Shown here: positions 7,154 to 16,615 of the stretch, one piece after another
How positions within the stretch are numbered: the first letter of the stretch is position 1
How the letters are laid out: the number at the start of each line of letters is the position of its first letter
From: CAZWVA01 sp964636885
GTDB lineage: Bacteria; Desulfobacterota_D; UBA1144; Nemesobacterales; CSP1-2
Direction of reading: 5' to 3'
NCBI GenBank assembly: GCA_964636885.1
Contig: CAZWVA010000004.1
Location: 18,323 to 82,322 of the forward strand
DNA: 64,000 bases
The notes under the pieces: model-generated
Told to the model about the DNA's origin: nothing
What the model saw: the letters and a program-made list of their open reading frames with translations, nothing else
Database searches by the model: none
Program-made: the position numbers and the translations under genes

Positions 7154-8476
7154 ATGGATCATGCAATACTCGTAGCAGCCGGTACAGGAATAGACGGAGA
7201 GAAACTGACCCATTACGGAGAGGTCGTCTTTGGTGGGATTCCGCAGATTAACCGTCTAGTCATCACGGCAGAAAGAGCAGGGATAAAGAGGTTTACTATC
7301 ATAATCGATAGGGACGACTCCCCCCTTAAGGAGTTATTAAGTAAAGATAGACGCATAAAAAGCGAAATCACCTGGCATCCGCTTGGTTCTCCCATCAAAT
7401 TCGATTCGAGCCCTTCTCTGGTTCTTCAATCGAACCTCGTAATAAGCCCATCCGCTCTTTCAGGCCTAATGAACACGGATGTATCCGAAGACGAGATAGC
7501 GGTTCTTGTAGACGAAAACAAAGACGCATGGGTAAAAACAAAGGGTGGGATCATAGAGGAGATATTCCTAAGTGGTGGAAAGGCGGTAGGGGCGTTCGTG
7601 GCCCATGGGAGCCTTCTCGAAAAATCCATTCTGGACTCCATGTCTCTAAATAGCTGGATTAAGGAGCTCGTTGGAAGAGAGAGCGTAAGGTTCTTAAGCT
7701 TCAGAGATGGCTACTGGATGCGCCTTTCCTCGGATGAAAGATCGATCAAAAAGGCGGAAGACCTGATCTTTTCACATGTAGGCAAAACAGAAACCGGATG
7801 GATATCGAGAAACATCAACAGTAAAATATCCCTACCCACAAGCAGGCTCCTTGTTCGTACCCCCCTTACCCCAAATATGATAAGCGTTATAATAAACATC
7901 ATAGGGATGCTCTCGGGTCCGTTCTACGCCCTAGGACATCCGGTTTTGGGTGCTTTGTTTTTCCAGATCGCCACGATACTCGATCGGTGTGATGGAGAGG
8001 TAGCAAGGGTCAAGCTCATGGAAACAAAGCGGGGACAGTGGGTCGACACTATATCCGATCAGATAACGGTTTTCTCTTTCATTATCGGGGTTCCTCTTGG
8101 ATACTATCTAACCACAAAAAACACCATAGCTCTACTTCTCGGGGGTTTAAATCTGGGGATTTTCATATTCTTCGTAATATGGTCCTTTTACTTTCTGATC
8201 AAGTATACAAACTCCGGAAGCCTCGTATCCTATTTCAAGGTCGATAAACTCATAGGGGACGAGAACAGATCTTTTCTTCACAGACTAATAGGTATCGTTC
8301 GTCCGATGTCGAGGAGAAATTTTTACTCTTTTGGTTTCCTCATAGTAGCCATAATAGGGGGATACCCCTGGATACTGGGGATCACATCCATAGCACTTCT
8401 TCTTTTTCTGACTCATCAAATCGAAGATATAATAAAGCTAAGGAAACTCAAACCGAATAAGGACTCAATCGATTAG
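7154..8476 (+). CDS. CDP-alcohol phosphatidyltransferase fused to a degenerate nucleotidyltransferase domain
   Basis: A 440-residue membrane protein. Residues 1 to about 215 look like an NTP-transferase fold, but the nucleotide loop reads AAGTGIDGEK and lacks the RL and PK residues, so it may be inactive. Residues about 235-425 form a CDP-alcohol phosphotransferase with the full signature: D277, D280, G281, A284, R285, G294, D298 and D302, plus hydrophobic membrane helices. The arrangement resembles archaeal/thermophile bifunctional inositol-phosphate cytidylyltransferase/di-inositol-phosphate phosphate synthase, with the active cytidylyltransferase apparently supplied by the preceding gene. 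The product could be a phospholipid head group or a phosphodiester solute. Confidence 0.75.
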   Translation: MDHAILVAAGTGIDGEKLTHYGEVVFGGIPQINRLVITAERAGIKRFTIIIDRDDSPLKELLSKDRRIKSEITWHPLGSPIKFDSSPSLVLQSNLVISPSALSGLMNTDVSEDEIAVLVDENKDAWVKTKGGIIEEIFLSGGKAVGAFVAHGSLLEKSILDSMSLNSWIKELVGRESVRFLSFRDGYWMRLSSDERSIKKAEDLIFSHVGKTETGWISRNINSKISLPTSRLLVRTPLTPNMISVIINIIGMLSGPFYALGHPVLGALFFQIATILDRCDGEVARVKLMETKRGQWVDTISDQITVFSFIIGVPLGYYLTTKNTIALLLGGLNLGIFIFFVIWSFYFLIKYTNSGSLVSYFKVDKLIGDENRSFLHRLIGIVRPMSRRNFYSFGFLIVAIIGGYPWILGITSIALLLFLTHQIEDIIKLRKLKPNKDSID

Positions 8477-8506
8477 TTCCGTTACCTATGGGAACCCGGA
8501 TCTGAG

Positions 8507-9277
8507 ATGGAAACGGTAAACAAAGAGAAACAAAAGAGACCACCAAAACAATACGTCCCAAGGCCGATCTCGGCCTTCATCAATTGGGTAGAGACCCTGA
8601 ACGCAAAACACTCCCTGGTTGGCAATCCGCCGATCTACGATAAGGGGATTTTCCCCTGGGTAGCCGAGGTCGAGAGGGAATGGAGGAAAATCCGGGCAGA
8701 GCTGGATACGGTAATGCAGTTTAGAGAAGAACTACCAAGTTTTCATGAGATAATGAGCGATGTGAAAACCATCACACAGGATAAACGCTGGAAAACCTTC
8801 TTCCTTGCCGGCTATGGACTGGAGAGTAAGGAGAACAGTAAGAGGTGCCCAGAAACCATACGCATACTGAAAAAGATCCCAGGCATGAAAACGGCCTTCT
8901 TCTCGATTCTCTCCCCGGGTAAACACATCCCCCCGCATCGCGGTCCCTATAACGGGGTATTGCGTTATCACCTCGGTCTTATAGTCCCTGAACCAAAAGA
9001 GAAGTGCCGCATTCGTGTTGAGAATGAAATCAGGCACTGGAGTGAGGGTGAAAGCCTCATCTTTGATGACACATACGAACACGAGGTCTGGAATGATACA
9101 TCCGGGGATAGGGCCGTACTATTTGTCGATTTTGTCCGTCCAATAAAACCCCCGTACAACCTCTTGAACCAGTTCGTCCTTAATGCGGCCATCTTCACCC
9201 CAGCGATTCGTGAGGCCCAGGAAAGACAGGAGGAATGGGAAAAGAGGTTCTATAAGGGGAAGGGCTTATCTCCTTAA
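8507..9277 (+). CDS. Aspartyl/asparaginyl beta-hydroxylase family dioxygenase
   Basis: A 256-residue protein of the Fe(II)/2-oxoglutarate-dependent Asp/Asn beta-hydroxylase family (same family as LpxO, which hydroxylates lipid A acyl chains). The iron-site region is visible: H144 in HIPPHRG, H192 in DDTYEHEVWND and R202 following as the likely 2-oxoglutarate contact. No signal peptide or membrane helix is obvious. It lies between a phospholipid-type phosphotransferase and two glycosyltransferases, which suggests hydroxylation of a lipid or an envelope precursor rather than a protein, though this is inference. Confidence 0.78.
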   Translation: METVNKEKQKRPPKQYVPRPISAFINWVETLNAKHSLVGNPPIYDKGIFPWVAEVEREWRKIRAELDTVMQFREELPSFHEIMSDVKTITQDKRWKTFFLAGYGLESKENSKRCPETIRILKKIPGMKTAFFSILSPGKHIPPHRGPYNGVLRYHLGLIVPEPKEKCRIRVENEIRHWSEGESLIFDDTYEHEVWNDTSGDRAVLFVDFVRPIKPPYNLLNQFVLNAAIFTPAIREAQERQEEWEKRFYKGKGLSP

Positions 9278-9368
9278 GTATCTTTCAACGCCGTATCTTC
9301 CAGACCCCTTTCGGTTTGAATTTCCCTCTTTCTATAGGCATTATAAGTTAAAGCCATCTCCAAGAAAG

Positions 9369-10502
9369 ATGAAGGTCGCATACGTCGCAAGTCCTAAGAT
9401 CTTTTCACGTGGTGCAAGCTCGATCGAGGTGATGCGCATGGCCCAGGCCATGGCAAAGGTCGGCTACGACGTTGAACTCATAATACCGTATAACGGCAAA
9501 GAAGACGGGATCTACGATTACTACGGGATAGAAAGGCTATTCTCCATAAAATTCATCCCCTCTGCACCGGGACTCTCAACTAGGCATCTCGTTCACGGGT
9601 TCCAAAGCGCCTTTTATACGGCAAAAAGGAGAGGCGGCTTTGATATAGTGCTTTCCAGGAACCTGTTTTATGCCCTCCTCTCGACCAGGCTTCTTCAAAT
9701 CCCCACTATATACGATGCCCACCATCCCATACCACACAGTATAGCACGCATGGCCTTTAAGCTGTTTAAGGACTCGAAATACCTAATCAGGTTCGTTGCC
9801 ATATCAAAGGGGATCGGGAAGCTATGCCTTGGGCTTGGCCTGCCAGAGGAAAAACTCATTATTGCACCAAATGGAGTCGACCTGGAAAGGTTTGCAAATA
9901 AACCAACCAAAAACGAGGCGAGAACCCGGCTCGGCCTTCCCTTAGATAAGAGGATCATCTCACATATAGGGAACATATATCCGGGAAGGGGAATCGACCT
10001 TCTTATCGAGGCCATGGAGGAATTCAAAGATACGCTACTCCTCATAGTGGGTGGAGAGGAAAAGGACATAAAGCGCTATAAGAGATTTGCAGAGGCAAGA
10101 GGCGTAAACAACGTGTTATTTACGGGCTTTGTTCCACCAAGCCGCGTTTCCCCGTACTTCTTCGCTACGGATTTCCTCATATTACCCTACACCTCGAACA
10201 TGACCTCTAAGGTAGGAAGGGTAGAAACGAATTTCGCCTCCCTACTCAAACTATCCGAATACATGGCATCGGAGCGCCCTATCATTTCAACCTCTATACC
10301 GGCTGTTACAGACACCTTAAGAAACGAGGAGAACGCCATACTAGTTGAACCCGATAGCGTCGAACCGCTCGTTAGGGGAATAAGAAAGGCGATATCCGAT
10401 GAGGCCCTTTGCAAAAGAATCGCCAATCAAGCCGCCATTGATTCGAGAAGATACTCGCTCGAAGAGAGGGTAAGAAAGATATTTAACGGTATCACGATTT
10501 AG
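9369..10502 (+). CDS. GT4-type glycosyltransferase
   Basis: A GT-B fold, family-4 retaining glycosyltransferase of 377 residues. The N-terminal Rossmann half begins MKVAYVASPKIFSRGASSIE. The donor-binding half holds APNGVDLERF, HIGNIYPGRGIDLLIEAM and the E-x7-E region LLKLSEYMASERPI. The ORF is open from 9183, but that start would overlap the preceding hydroxylase by about 95 bases, so the ATG at 9369 beginning the typical first beta strand is preferred. The ribosome-binding site is weak. It is cotranscribed with a homologous glycosyltransferase 25 bases downstream. The acceptor is unknown. Confidence 0.82.
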   Translation: MKVAYVASPKIFSRGASSIEVMRMAQAMAKVGYDVELIIPYNGKEDGIYDYYGIERLFSIKFIPSAPGLSTRHLVHGFQSAFYTAKRRGGFDIVLSRNLFYALLSTRLLQIPTIYDAHHPIPHSIARMAFKLFKDSKYLIRFVAISKGIGKLCLGLGLPEEKLIIAPNGVDLERFANKPTKNEARTRLGLPLDKRIISHIGNIYPGRGIDLLIEAMEEFKDTLLLIVGGEEKDIKRYKRFAEARGVNNVLFTGFVPPSRVSPYFFATDFLILPYTSNMTSKVGRVETNFASLLKLSEYMASERPIISTSIPAVTDTLRNEENAILVEPDSVEPLVRGIRKAISDEALCKRIANQAAIDSRRYSLEERVRKIFNGITI

Positions 10503-10527
10503 CGGATCAGAGGCTACGGATCTAAAG

Positions 10528-11646
10528 ATGAGGGTCGTCTACATATCCAATTCACAAATCCCTTCTAGATTCGCCAACGGCATACAGGTCATGAAGATGT
10601 GTGAGGCAATCGCCAAGCTCGGACATGATTTGACCCTCCTTATACGTGGTGGAATCGAGGCCGAGGACGATATATTCGGTTTCTACGGTGTAGAAAGGTC
10701 TTTCGAGATCAAAAAAACACCTTTAGGGAAAAAGACCATACACGGTCTAATCTCATGTGTGTACGCCATGCTAAAGAGCGCGGATCTATGCTACACGAGG
10801 AGCGCCCTTGCGGCGTGTTTCGCATCTAGACTCGGGATGCCAACGGTTTTTGAAATCCATCAACCGCTGTCATCGAGGACAGGTAACCTGCTTGCCTCGC
10901 ACCTTTTTGGTTCATCGAACCTAAAGGTCGTCTCCATATCCCATGCACTCACGAGGTTCTGCGAAGAAAACTACAGGATAACGATAGACAGGATACTCAC
11001 CAAACACGATGGAGTGGACATAGAAAGTTTCTCCTCGCTTCCCGGTAGGGAAAAAGCGAGGGAGGAGCTCGGTCTTCCCCAAGGCAAGAACATAATCTGT
11101 TATGCGGGAAGCCTCTTTAGAGGGAGGGGGATAGAACTCCTACTTTCTGCATCCAGGAATCTACCGGAAGATTCCATCGTGCTTATAGTAGGCGGACATG
11201 GTAAGGATCTAGAGGCGTATAAAGAAAACGCCATCAGGATGGGTTGCAATAGGGTATATTTTTTAGGATTCATTCCAAATAGGAGAGTTCCAATGTACCT
11301 TGTGGCATCCAACATCCTCGTGATGCCGTATGAGAAGGGCGCCGAGGACGTTACAGGGCGGAATATAGGGAACTTCATGTCACCTCTTAAGATGTTTGAA
11401 TACATGGCTTCGGGAAGGCCTATTGTCGCATCGGATCTTCCGGTGCTTAGAGAGGTGCTAAGAGATGGGGAAAATTCCCTTCTCTTTAAACCCGGAGATG
11501 AAAAGGGTTTCTTAGAGGCGATAAAAACCTGTTTGGAGGATAAAGAACTAGCGACTAGGATAGCGAGAAAGGCCAGAGAAGAGGTAGCGAATTACACATG
11601 GACAGAAAGGGCAAGGGCGATCCTCTCCTTATTCCAAAATGTATAG
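10528..11646 (+). CDS. GT4-type glycosyltransferase
   Basis: A 372-residue GT4 glycosyltransferase, similar in layout to the preceding gene and probably its paralogue. It starts MRVVYISNSQIPSRFANGIQ, with the donor-site region HDGVDIESF, YAGSLFRGRGIELLL and the acidic motif in SPLKMFEYMASGRPIVASDLP. It ends the six-gene operon that begins at 6376 and meets the liv operon tail to tail with seven bases between stops. Together the two glycosyltransferases probably add two sugars to a lipid or surface glycan made from the CDP-alcohol products upstream. Confidence 0.83.
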   Translation: MRVVYISNSQIPSRFANGIQVMKMCEAIAKLGHDLTLLIRGGIEAEDDIFGFYGVERSFEIKKTPLGKKTIHGLISCVYAMLKSADLCYTRSALAACFASRLGMPTVFEIHQPLSSRTGNLLASHLFGSSNLKVVSISHALTRFCEENYRITIDRILTKHDGVDIESFSSLPGREKAREELGLPQGKNIICYAGSLFRGRGIELLLSASRNLPEDSIVLIVGGHGKDLEAYKENAIRMGCNRVYFLGFIPNRRVPMYLVASNILVMPYEKGAEDVTGRNIGNFMSPLKMFEYMASGRPIVASDLPVLREVLRDGENSLLFKPGDEKGFLEAIKTCLEDKELATRIARKAREEVANYTWTERARAILSLFQNV

Positions 11647-11653
11647 ACTACCT

Positions 11654-12490
11654 TTACCCACCGAGATAGCATCTTTTTACCCGCTCATCGTGTAATAGCT
11701 CCTCACCCCTACCCTGAAGAACCACTTCCCCGGTCTCTAAAACATAACCGTAGTCGGCCATCCGAAGGGCGGCTCTTGCGTTCTGCTCTATGATGAGAAC
11801 AGTCGTACCACTCTCGTGAATCTCCCGTATCTTGTCAAAAAGGGTTTCCGCTATCTTAGGAGCAAGCCCAAGAGAGGGCTCGTCTAACATGAGGAGCCTC
11901 GGCCCTCCCATAAGGGCACGTCCAAGTGCGAGCATCTGCTGCTCACCGCCAGAGAGGGTACCGCCTAGCTGACCCATCCTCTCCTTTAGTCTGGGGAAAA
12001 GGGAAAACACGTAAGAGAAACCCTCCTCCTTTGAGAGGGCACCTCTTGGCCCCTCACATCGGGACTCAGGGGAGGCGTTCGGCCGTCCCCACTTATGAAA
12101 ACCGGATCTACCAGAAGATCCCAGGGCAAACGCCCCCATTATCAGGTTCTCTCTAACCGTGAGGTTCGGGAATATCTTCCTCCCTTCGGGCACCATGATT
12201 ATGCCCATTTTTGCTATTTCATGTGCGGGCTTTCGGGTTATACTCTCCCCTTCAAAGAATATCTCACCTCTTTTGTGATCTATAAGTCCAGATACAGCAG
12301 AGAGGGTAGTGGTCTTCCCCGCACCATTTGCACCTATAAGGGTCACGATCCTCCCGCGTGGGACGCTAAAAGATATCCCCTTTAGGGCATGAATGCCCCC
12401 ATAGAAGACCTGTAAACCCTCGACCTTGAGTAGTGGAGATTCATGAACCGCCCCCGTATCTTTTTGGTTTTTCTTTTTATCCATATACAT
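11654..12490 (-). CDS. livF: Branched-chain amino-acid type ABC transporter ATPase LivF
   Basis: The second ATPase of a HAAT/Liv importer. Walker A GANGAGKT (53-60), ABC signature LSGGEQQ (179-185) and Walker B LLMLDEP (199-205) are intact. At 278 residues it is longer than the usual 230-240. About 20 residues are added at the N-terminus, and a Gly/Ser/Arg-rich segment of roughly 30 residues (about 124-156) is inserted in the helical domain between the MGAF and FSLFPRL blocks, where normal LivF proteins have a short link. It is last of livK-H-M-G-F. Confidence 0.9.
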   Translation of the reverse strand: MYMDKKKNQKDTGAVHESPLLKVEGLQVFYGGIHALKGISFSVPRGRIVTLIGANGAGKTTTLSAVSGLIDHKRGEIFFEGESITRKPAHEIAKMGIIMVPEGRKIFPNLTVRENLIMGAFALGSSGRSGFHKWGRPNASPESRCEGPRGALSKEEGFSYVFSLFPRLKERMGQLGGTLSGGEQQMLALGRALMGGPRLLMLDEPSLGLAPKIAETLFDKIREIHESGTTVLIIEQNARAALRMADYGYVLETGEVVLQGRGEELLHDERVKRCYLGG

Positions 12491-12520
12491 CGCTCATCGA
12501 GCACGTGGTGGGAGTAACCA

Positions 12521-13333
12521 TCAATTGGCCTCACCCATAATGCCTAAGCAACTATCCTCATTATCCGATGCCTTTTCCCCAAGGTAAGCCTCGATCACCC
12601 TCCGATTGCTTCTTATATCATCCGGCGTTCCCTCCGCTATCTTCTCCCCGTATTCAAGAACCGTAATCCTATCGCATATCTCCATAACCAGTCGCATATC
12701 GTGTTCTATGAGGAGTATCGTGAGGTTGAGTCTATCCCTTACCTTTTTGATAAACCTCATGAGATCCTCCTTCTCGCTTGTGTTCATACCGGCAGCAGGC
12801 TCGTCGAGAAGAAGGAGTTTCGGACGGGTCGCAATGGCACGAGCGATCTCCAACCTCCTCTGAAGGCCGTATGGGAGGGATGAGGCCCTTTCGTTTGCAA
12901 GACCCAAGAGCCCCGTTCTCTCTAAAAGAACGAGTGCCATTTCGTGTACCTCCCTTTCTTTCTTCCTGTATCTAGGGAGGTGTAGAATCGCCTGCCAGAA
13001 TAGGGAGTCAAACCTTATATGAAACCCTATCATCACATTCTCTAGGACGCTGAGATCCCCAAATAGCCTTATATTTTGGAATGTCCTTGCGATTCCAAGA
13101 GAGGTAATCTCGTGTGGTTTTAATCTGGAGATCTCTCTTCCGAGGAACGATATACTTCCCTCCGAGGCTCTTAGGAACCCGGAGATCGCATTAAAAACCG
13201 TGGTCTTACCGGCGCCGTTCGGACCTATAAGCCCTCTAATCGTTCCGGGCTCCACCTCCATCTCCAGTTTGGACACAGCCTGAAGGGCATGGAAACGGAC
13301 CGTAAGGTTTTTAATCGAGAGTATGCTTTTCAT
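12521..13333 (-). CDS. livG: Branched-chain amino-acid type ABC transporter ATPase LivG
   Basis: The first ATPase of the Liv importer, 270 residues, with Walker A GPNGAGKT, the LivG-typical ARTFQNIRLF block, a signature region LPYGLQRRLEIARA and Walker B LLLLDEPAAGMN. The C-terminus YGEKIAEGTPDDI is also family-typical. It couples ATP hydrolysis to transport by LivH/LivM. It starts two bases after livM ends and is 30 bases before livF. Confidence 0.93.
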   Translation of the reverse strand: MKSILSIKNLTVRFHALQAVSKLEMEVEPGTIRGLIGPNGAGKTTVFNAISGFLRASEGSISFLGREISRLKPHEITSLGIARTFQNIRLFGDLSVLENVMIGFHIRFDSLFWQAILHLPRYRKKEREVHEMALVLLERTGLLGLANERASSLPYGLQRRLEIARAIATRPKLLLLDEPAAGMNTSEKEDLMRFIKKVRDRLNLTILLIEHDMRLVMEICDRITVLEYGEKIAEGTPDDIRSNRRVIEAYLGEKASDNEDSCLGIMGEAN

Positions 13334-13335
13334 CT

Positions 13336-14403
13336 CTATAATCGATTAGTCGCCCCCGCCCCCTTATCCCTTAGCCTAAACCTACTAAACACCCAATCCC
13401 AAGAAAACTCCTCCCTTCCCATGACACCCCTTCTAAAAAACACCATAATTAGGATAAGCAAAAGAGAGAATACCACCATACGCATACCTGGTATTCCGGG
13501 GATAAAGAGGCTCCCGAACCGATGAGGCTCCTCAAACCACCTTAGAAGTTCTGAGCCCCATGCAAAGATCACAGCTCCTATTATAGAGCCCGTCATACTA
13601 CCGAGTCCCCCTGTCACGATCATGATGAGGAGGTTGAATGTGAGAAAGAAGGTAAACAGCTTGGGATCAATCGTCGTAAGGAGATGGGCCAAAAGTCCCC
13701 CTCCTATTCCCTGAAAGAACGCACTGGTTACGAATGCGAGCATCTTATACCTGAAGGCGTTTATTCCCATCGCTTCTGCGGCCGCCTCATCCTCCCTTAT
13801 GGCCTTCATAGCCCTGCCGTAGTTACTCTCTACGAGTCCAATAAGGCAAAAGACCGTAATAACCGCAAGCCCCCAACTCCACCAGAGGTTCGTAAACTGC
13901 TTAATGCCCTTAAGCCCAAGGGAACCATTTGTAATGCTAACTGCATTCGTGGCGAATACACGGACTATCTCACCGAAGCCGAGTGTCACAATGGCCAGGT
14001 AATCCCCCCTCACACGGAACACCGGAAAGCCTATGAGGAAGGCAAAGAGCGAGGCAACGACACCTCCAATGATAAGGGAAGGGAGAAAAGGGAGGGCGAT
14101 TTTGCCGATAGGCGAGAGGACAGGCTCTATTATAAAAGTCACCTCCTTTTCCGCTGGTGTCATTGTAAGAAGCGCTGCCGTATAGGCCCCAATCGCCATA
14201 AAGGCATTTGGTCCCAATGAGAACTGACCCGTAACGCCGTTTACTAGGTTATAGCTTGTAGAGAGGATTATATATATAGCGGTTATATTGAGGATCTGAA
14301 CGAGATACGGGGAGGCATAGAAATCGGCCAGTAAGAGAAGGCCAAAAAGGGCGAGAAGTCCGAGAAGCGTAGCCGTGGTTTTAACTCGATTTTCGCTTTT
14401 CAT
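13336..14403 (-). CDS. livM: Branched-chain amino-acid type ABC transporter permease LivM
   Basis: A membrane subunit of 355 residues with about ten hydrophobic helices and the family block GRAMKAIREDEAAAEAMGIN, which contacts the ATPase. The start at 14403 has a strong ribosome-binding site (GGGAGGAG). The segment NLVNGVTGQFSLG is the usual N-terminal permease motif. It forms the translocation pore with LivH. Confidence 0.93.
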   Translation of the reverse strand: MKSENRVKTTATLLGLLALFGLLLLADFYASPYLVQILNITAIYIILSTSYNLVNGVTGQFSLGPNAFMAIGAYTAALLTMTPAEKEVTFIIEPVLSPIGKIALPFLPSLIIGGVVASLFAFLIGFPVFRVRGDYLAIVTLGFGEIVRVFATNAVSITNGSLGLKGIKQFTNLWWSWGLAVITVFCLIGLVESNYGRAMKAIREDEAAAEAMGINAFRYKMLAFVTSAFFQGIGGGLLAHLLTTIDPKLFTFFLTFNLLIMIVTGGLGSMTGSIIGAVIFAWGSELLRWFEEPHRFGSLFIPGIPGMRMVVFSLLLILIMVFFRRGVMGREEFSWDWVFSRFRLRDKGAGATNRL

Positions 14404-14449
14404 TCTCCTCCCTTGTGCTCCACCACAATAATAGTATCCACCCGTTCCT

Positions 14450-15355
14450 CTAATCGGGAAGCCTTTCCCCCATGATCCCAGTAGGCCTAAAAAGGAGTAT
14501 AAATATCAGGATAAAAAACGCTATCGCGTCTCTATACCCAGCATAATCCGGAAGAAGCGCAACAAAGAAGATCTCTATAAGACCCAGGGTGAGTCCCCCG
14601 ATCGCTGCCCCCACAACGTTTCCGATCCCACCCAATACGGCCGCTGTAAAGGCCTTTATTCCAGGCATTATCCCCATAAGGGGGTTTATCTGCGGATACC
14701 TCATCGCCAACATGATCCCTCCGACCGCGGCGAGTGAAGACCCCACGACGAAGGTAAGGGATATTATCCGGTTTACATCTATACCCATGAGTTGAGGAGT
14801 CTCGATGTCACGTGAGATAGCCCTCATCGCTATCCCCGATCTCGTGCAATATACAAGGTAAAACGTTCCACCGAGAAATATAAGTGCCGCTAAAGGGATC
14901 CAGAGACTTAGACTCGGTAGGGAGAGACCATTTACATAGAAGATCTCCGCAAAGGGCCCCGGTGTTGGAAACCCCTTCGGTCGCCCTCCAAAGACAACGA
15001 GACCCAGGTTCTCCAAAAAGAAAGACACCCCTATCGCCGTCATCAGAGCGGAGATTCGAGGGGCCTTTCTAAGAGGTCTATAGGCGAGGCGCTCTATCAG
15101 GAAACCGAGAAAAGCCGTAAGGATGATGGCAAGAGGAAATGAAACATACCACGGCATCCGAGGGACGACAAAGCCGAATAAGGAAAAGCCAGTCAATGAG
15201 AAAAAGGCAAAGTAGGTGCTTACCATCATAACATCGCCATGAGCGAAATTTATGAGTCTAAGCACGCCGTAAACCATCGTGTAGCCTATGGCTATTAGGG
15301 CGTAGAGACTTCCCAGGGACACACCGTTTACAAACTGCTGAAAGAAGACCTCCAT
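14450..15355 (-). CDS. livH: Branched-chain amino-acid type ABC transporter permease LivH
   Basis: A permease subunit, 301 residues, with typical LivH features: an N-terminal QQFVNGVSLGSLYALIAIG, VYGVLRLINFAHGD, and the ATPase-contact loop GIAMRAISRDIETPQLMGID. About eight membrane helices are visible. The gene is 88 bases after livK and 46 before livM, and its own ribosome-binding site is weak. Confidence 0.93.
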   Translation of the reverse strand: MEVFFQQFVNGVSLGSLYALIAIGYTMVYGVLRLINFAHGDVMMVSTYFAFFSLTGFSLFGFVVPRMPWYVSFPLAIILTAFLGFLIERLAYRPLRKAPRISALMTAIGVSFFLENLGLVVFGGRPKGFPTPGPFAEIFYVNGLSLPSLSLWIPLAALIFLGGTFYLVYCTRSGIAMRAISRDIETPQLMGIDVNRIISLTFVVGSSLAAVGGIMLAMRYPQINPLMGIMPGIKAFTAAVLGGIGNVVGAAIGGLTLGLIEIFFVALLPDYAGYRDAIAFFILIFILLFRPTGIMGERLPD

Positions 15356-15443
15356 TTTGGCAATGTAACTTAACCCAGGAGGAAACCAAAATCAATCTGC
15401 GATTCAGGGAAGAACCGCGTTTACCACCACTGCTCACAGTGAC

Positions 15444-16559
15444 CTAAGGGTTAACCGATGAAACATAGACAAACTCACCACCCCTTACCTGACGGATCAC
15501 AGCACTCTTTACGGCATCGTGATGGTCATTAATCGTGATAACACCCGTAATCCCCTGAAAGTCCTTTGTGCTCTCAAGTGCGTTCCGGATCTTTTGAGGA
15601 TCAGTAGAACCGGCCCTCTCTATGGCATCAACCATAATTAGATAGGCATCGGCCCCAAGGGCACCGAGTGCATCGGGGGCCTCGTTATACCTCTTTCTAA
15701 ATATCTCTACATACTCCTTACCGAGAGGAGTAAGGACGGCTTTCTCGTCAAAATGGGTTGTGTAGTAAAGACCGTCCACCGCCTCCCCACCGATTTTAGT
15801 GAGTTCAGGGGCCTCGGCGCCGTCTCCAGCAATGAGGATCGCCTTGATTCCGAGCTCCCTAGCCTGTTTCGCTATTAGAGCGATCTCCGTGTAGTAACCA
15901 GGTATAGCGATCACATCGGGGCTAAGTTCCCTAATCGACGTAAGCTGTGCGGTAAAATCCTGATCCCCAGACTGGTAATTCACACGACTCACGACCCTGC
16001 CTCCAAGGCCGGTAAAGGTCTTTACAAATGCGCTAGAAAGCCCGACTGAGTAATCCTGACCTATATCCATAAGAACCGCCGCCCTTCTGGCCTTGAGATC
16101 GTTGTATGCGAATCTCGCCATTACCTCCCCCTGAAACGGATCGATAAAACAGGCGCGAAAAACGAACCTCCGGTTCTGTGTGACTATTGGATTTGTAGAG
16201 GACGGACTCATATGAGGGATACGGTTCTCCTCCGCAACAGGGGCAATAGCGAGTGAGTTGGAGCTCGCTACATCTCCGATTATTCCTACCACCTTCTCCT
16301 TTTGGATCAAACGCTGAGCAGAATTTGCCGACTCTATTTTATCGCTCTTGTTATCCGCCAGAATCAACTCCACCTCTTTCCCCAATACCTTAGGACGGAT
16401 ACTTTTACCCACCTGCATCCCGTTCCACGTCATCTGACCGAATGCGGCAGTGCCTCCCGTCATGGATAGGATAACCCCGATTTTTATCCTATCCTCAGCC
16501 CGGCTGAAAAGAGAACCAAAAAGGAAGAGTAAAATGATGGCGCTCACTACCGTTTTCAT
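15444..16559 (-). CDS. livK: Liv-type periplasmic substrate-binding protein
   Basis: The periplasmic receptor of the Liv importer, 371 residues, with a Sec signal peptide (1 to about 22, ending SRA-E) and the type I binding-protein fold. The mature protein begins DRIKIGVILSMTGGTAAFGQ and contains the SSNSLAIAPVAEENRIPHMSPSS block. Substrates of this family include branched-chain amino acids, amides, urea and aromatic acids, and cannot be assigned here. It is first of livKHMGF and is preceded by a good promoter and the ribosome-binding site GGAGGT. Confidence 0.9.
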   Translation of the reverse strand: MKTVVSAIILLFLFGSLFSRAEDRIKIGVILSMTGGTAAFGQMTWNGMQVGKSIRPKVLGKEVELILADNKSDKIESANSAQRLIQKEKVVGIIGDVASSNSLAIAPVAEENRIPHMSPSSTNPIVTQNRRFVFRACFIDPFQGEVMARFAYNDLKARRAAVLMDIGQDYSVGLSSAFVKTFTGLGGRVVSRVNYQSGDQDFTAQLTSIRELSPDVIAIPGYYTEIALIAKQARELGIKAILIAGDGAEAPELTKIGGEAVDGLYYTTHFDEKAVLTPLGKEYVEIFRKRYNEAPDALGALGADAYLIMVDAIERAGSTDPQKIRNALESTKDFQGITGVITINDHHDAVKSAVIRQVRGGEFVYVSSVNP

Positions 16560-16615
16560 TCGCTTCTACCTCCGCTTCTGCGTTTTTCTGTCCTAAGGGG
16601 GACTCGTGTTTTAAG

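Noticed and set aside
9183..9368. Upstream extension of the first glycosyltransferase
   Set aside because: Would overlap the beta-hydroxylase gene by 95 bases and adds a basic segment not seen in GT4 enzymes.
13684..14220. 178-codon plus-strand ORF inside livM
   Set aside because: Antisense shadow of livM with no recognisable domain and low-complexity charged sequence.
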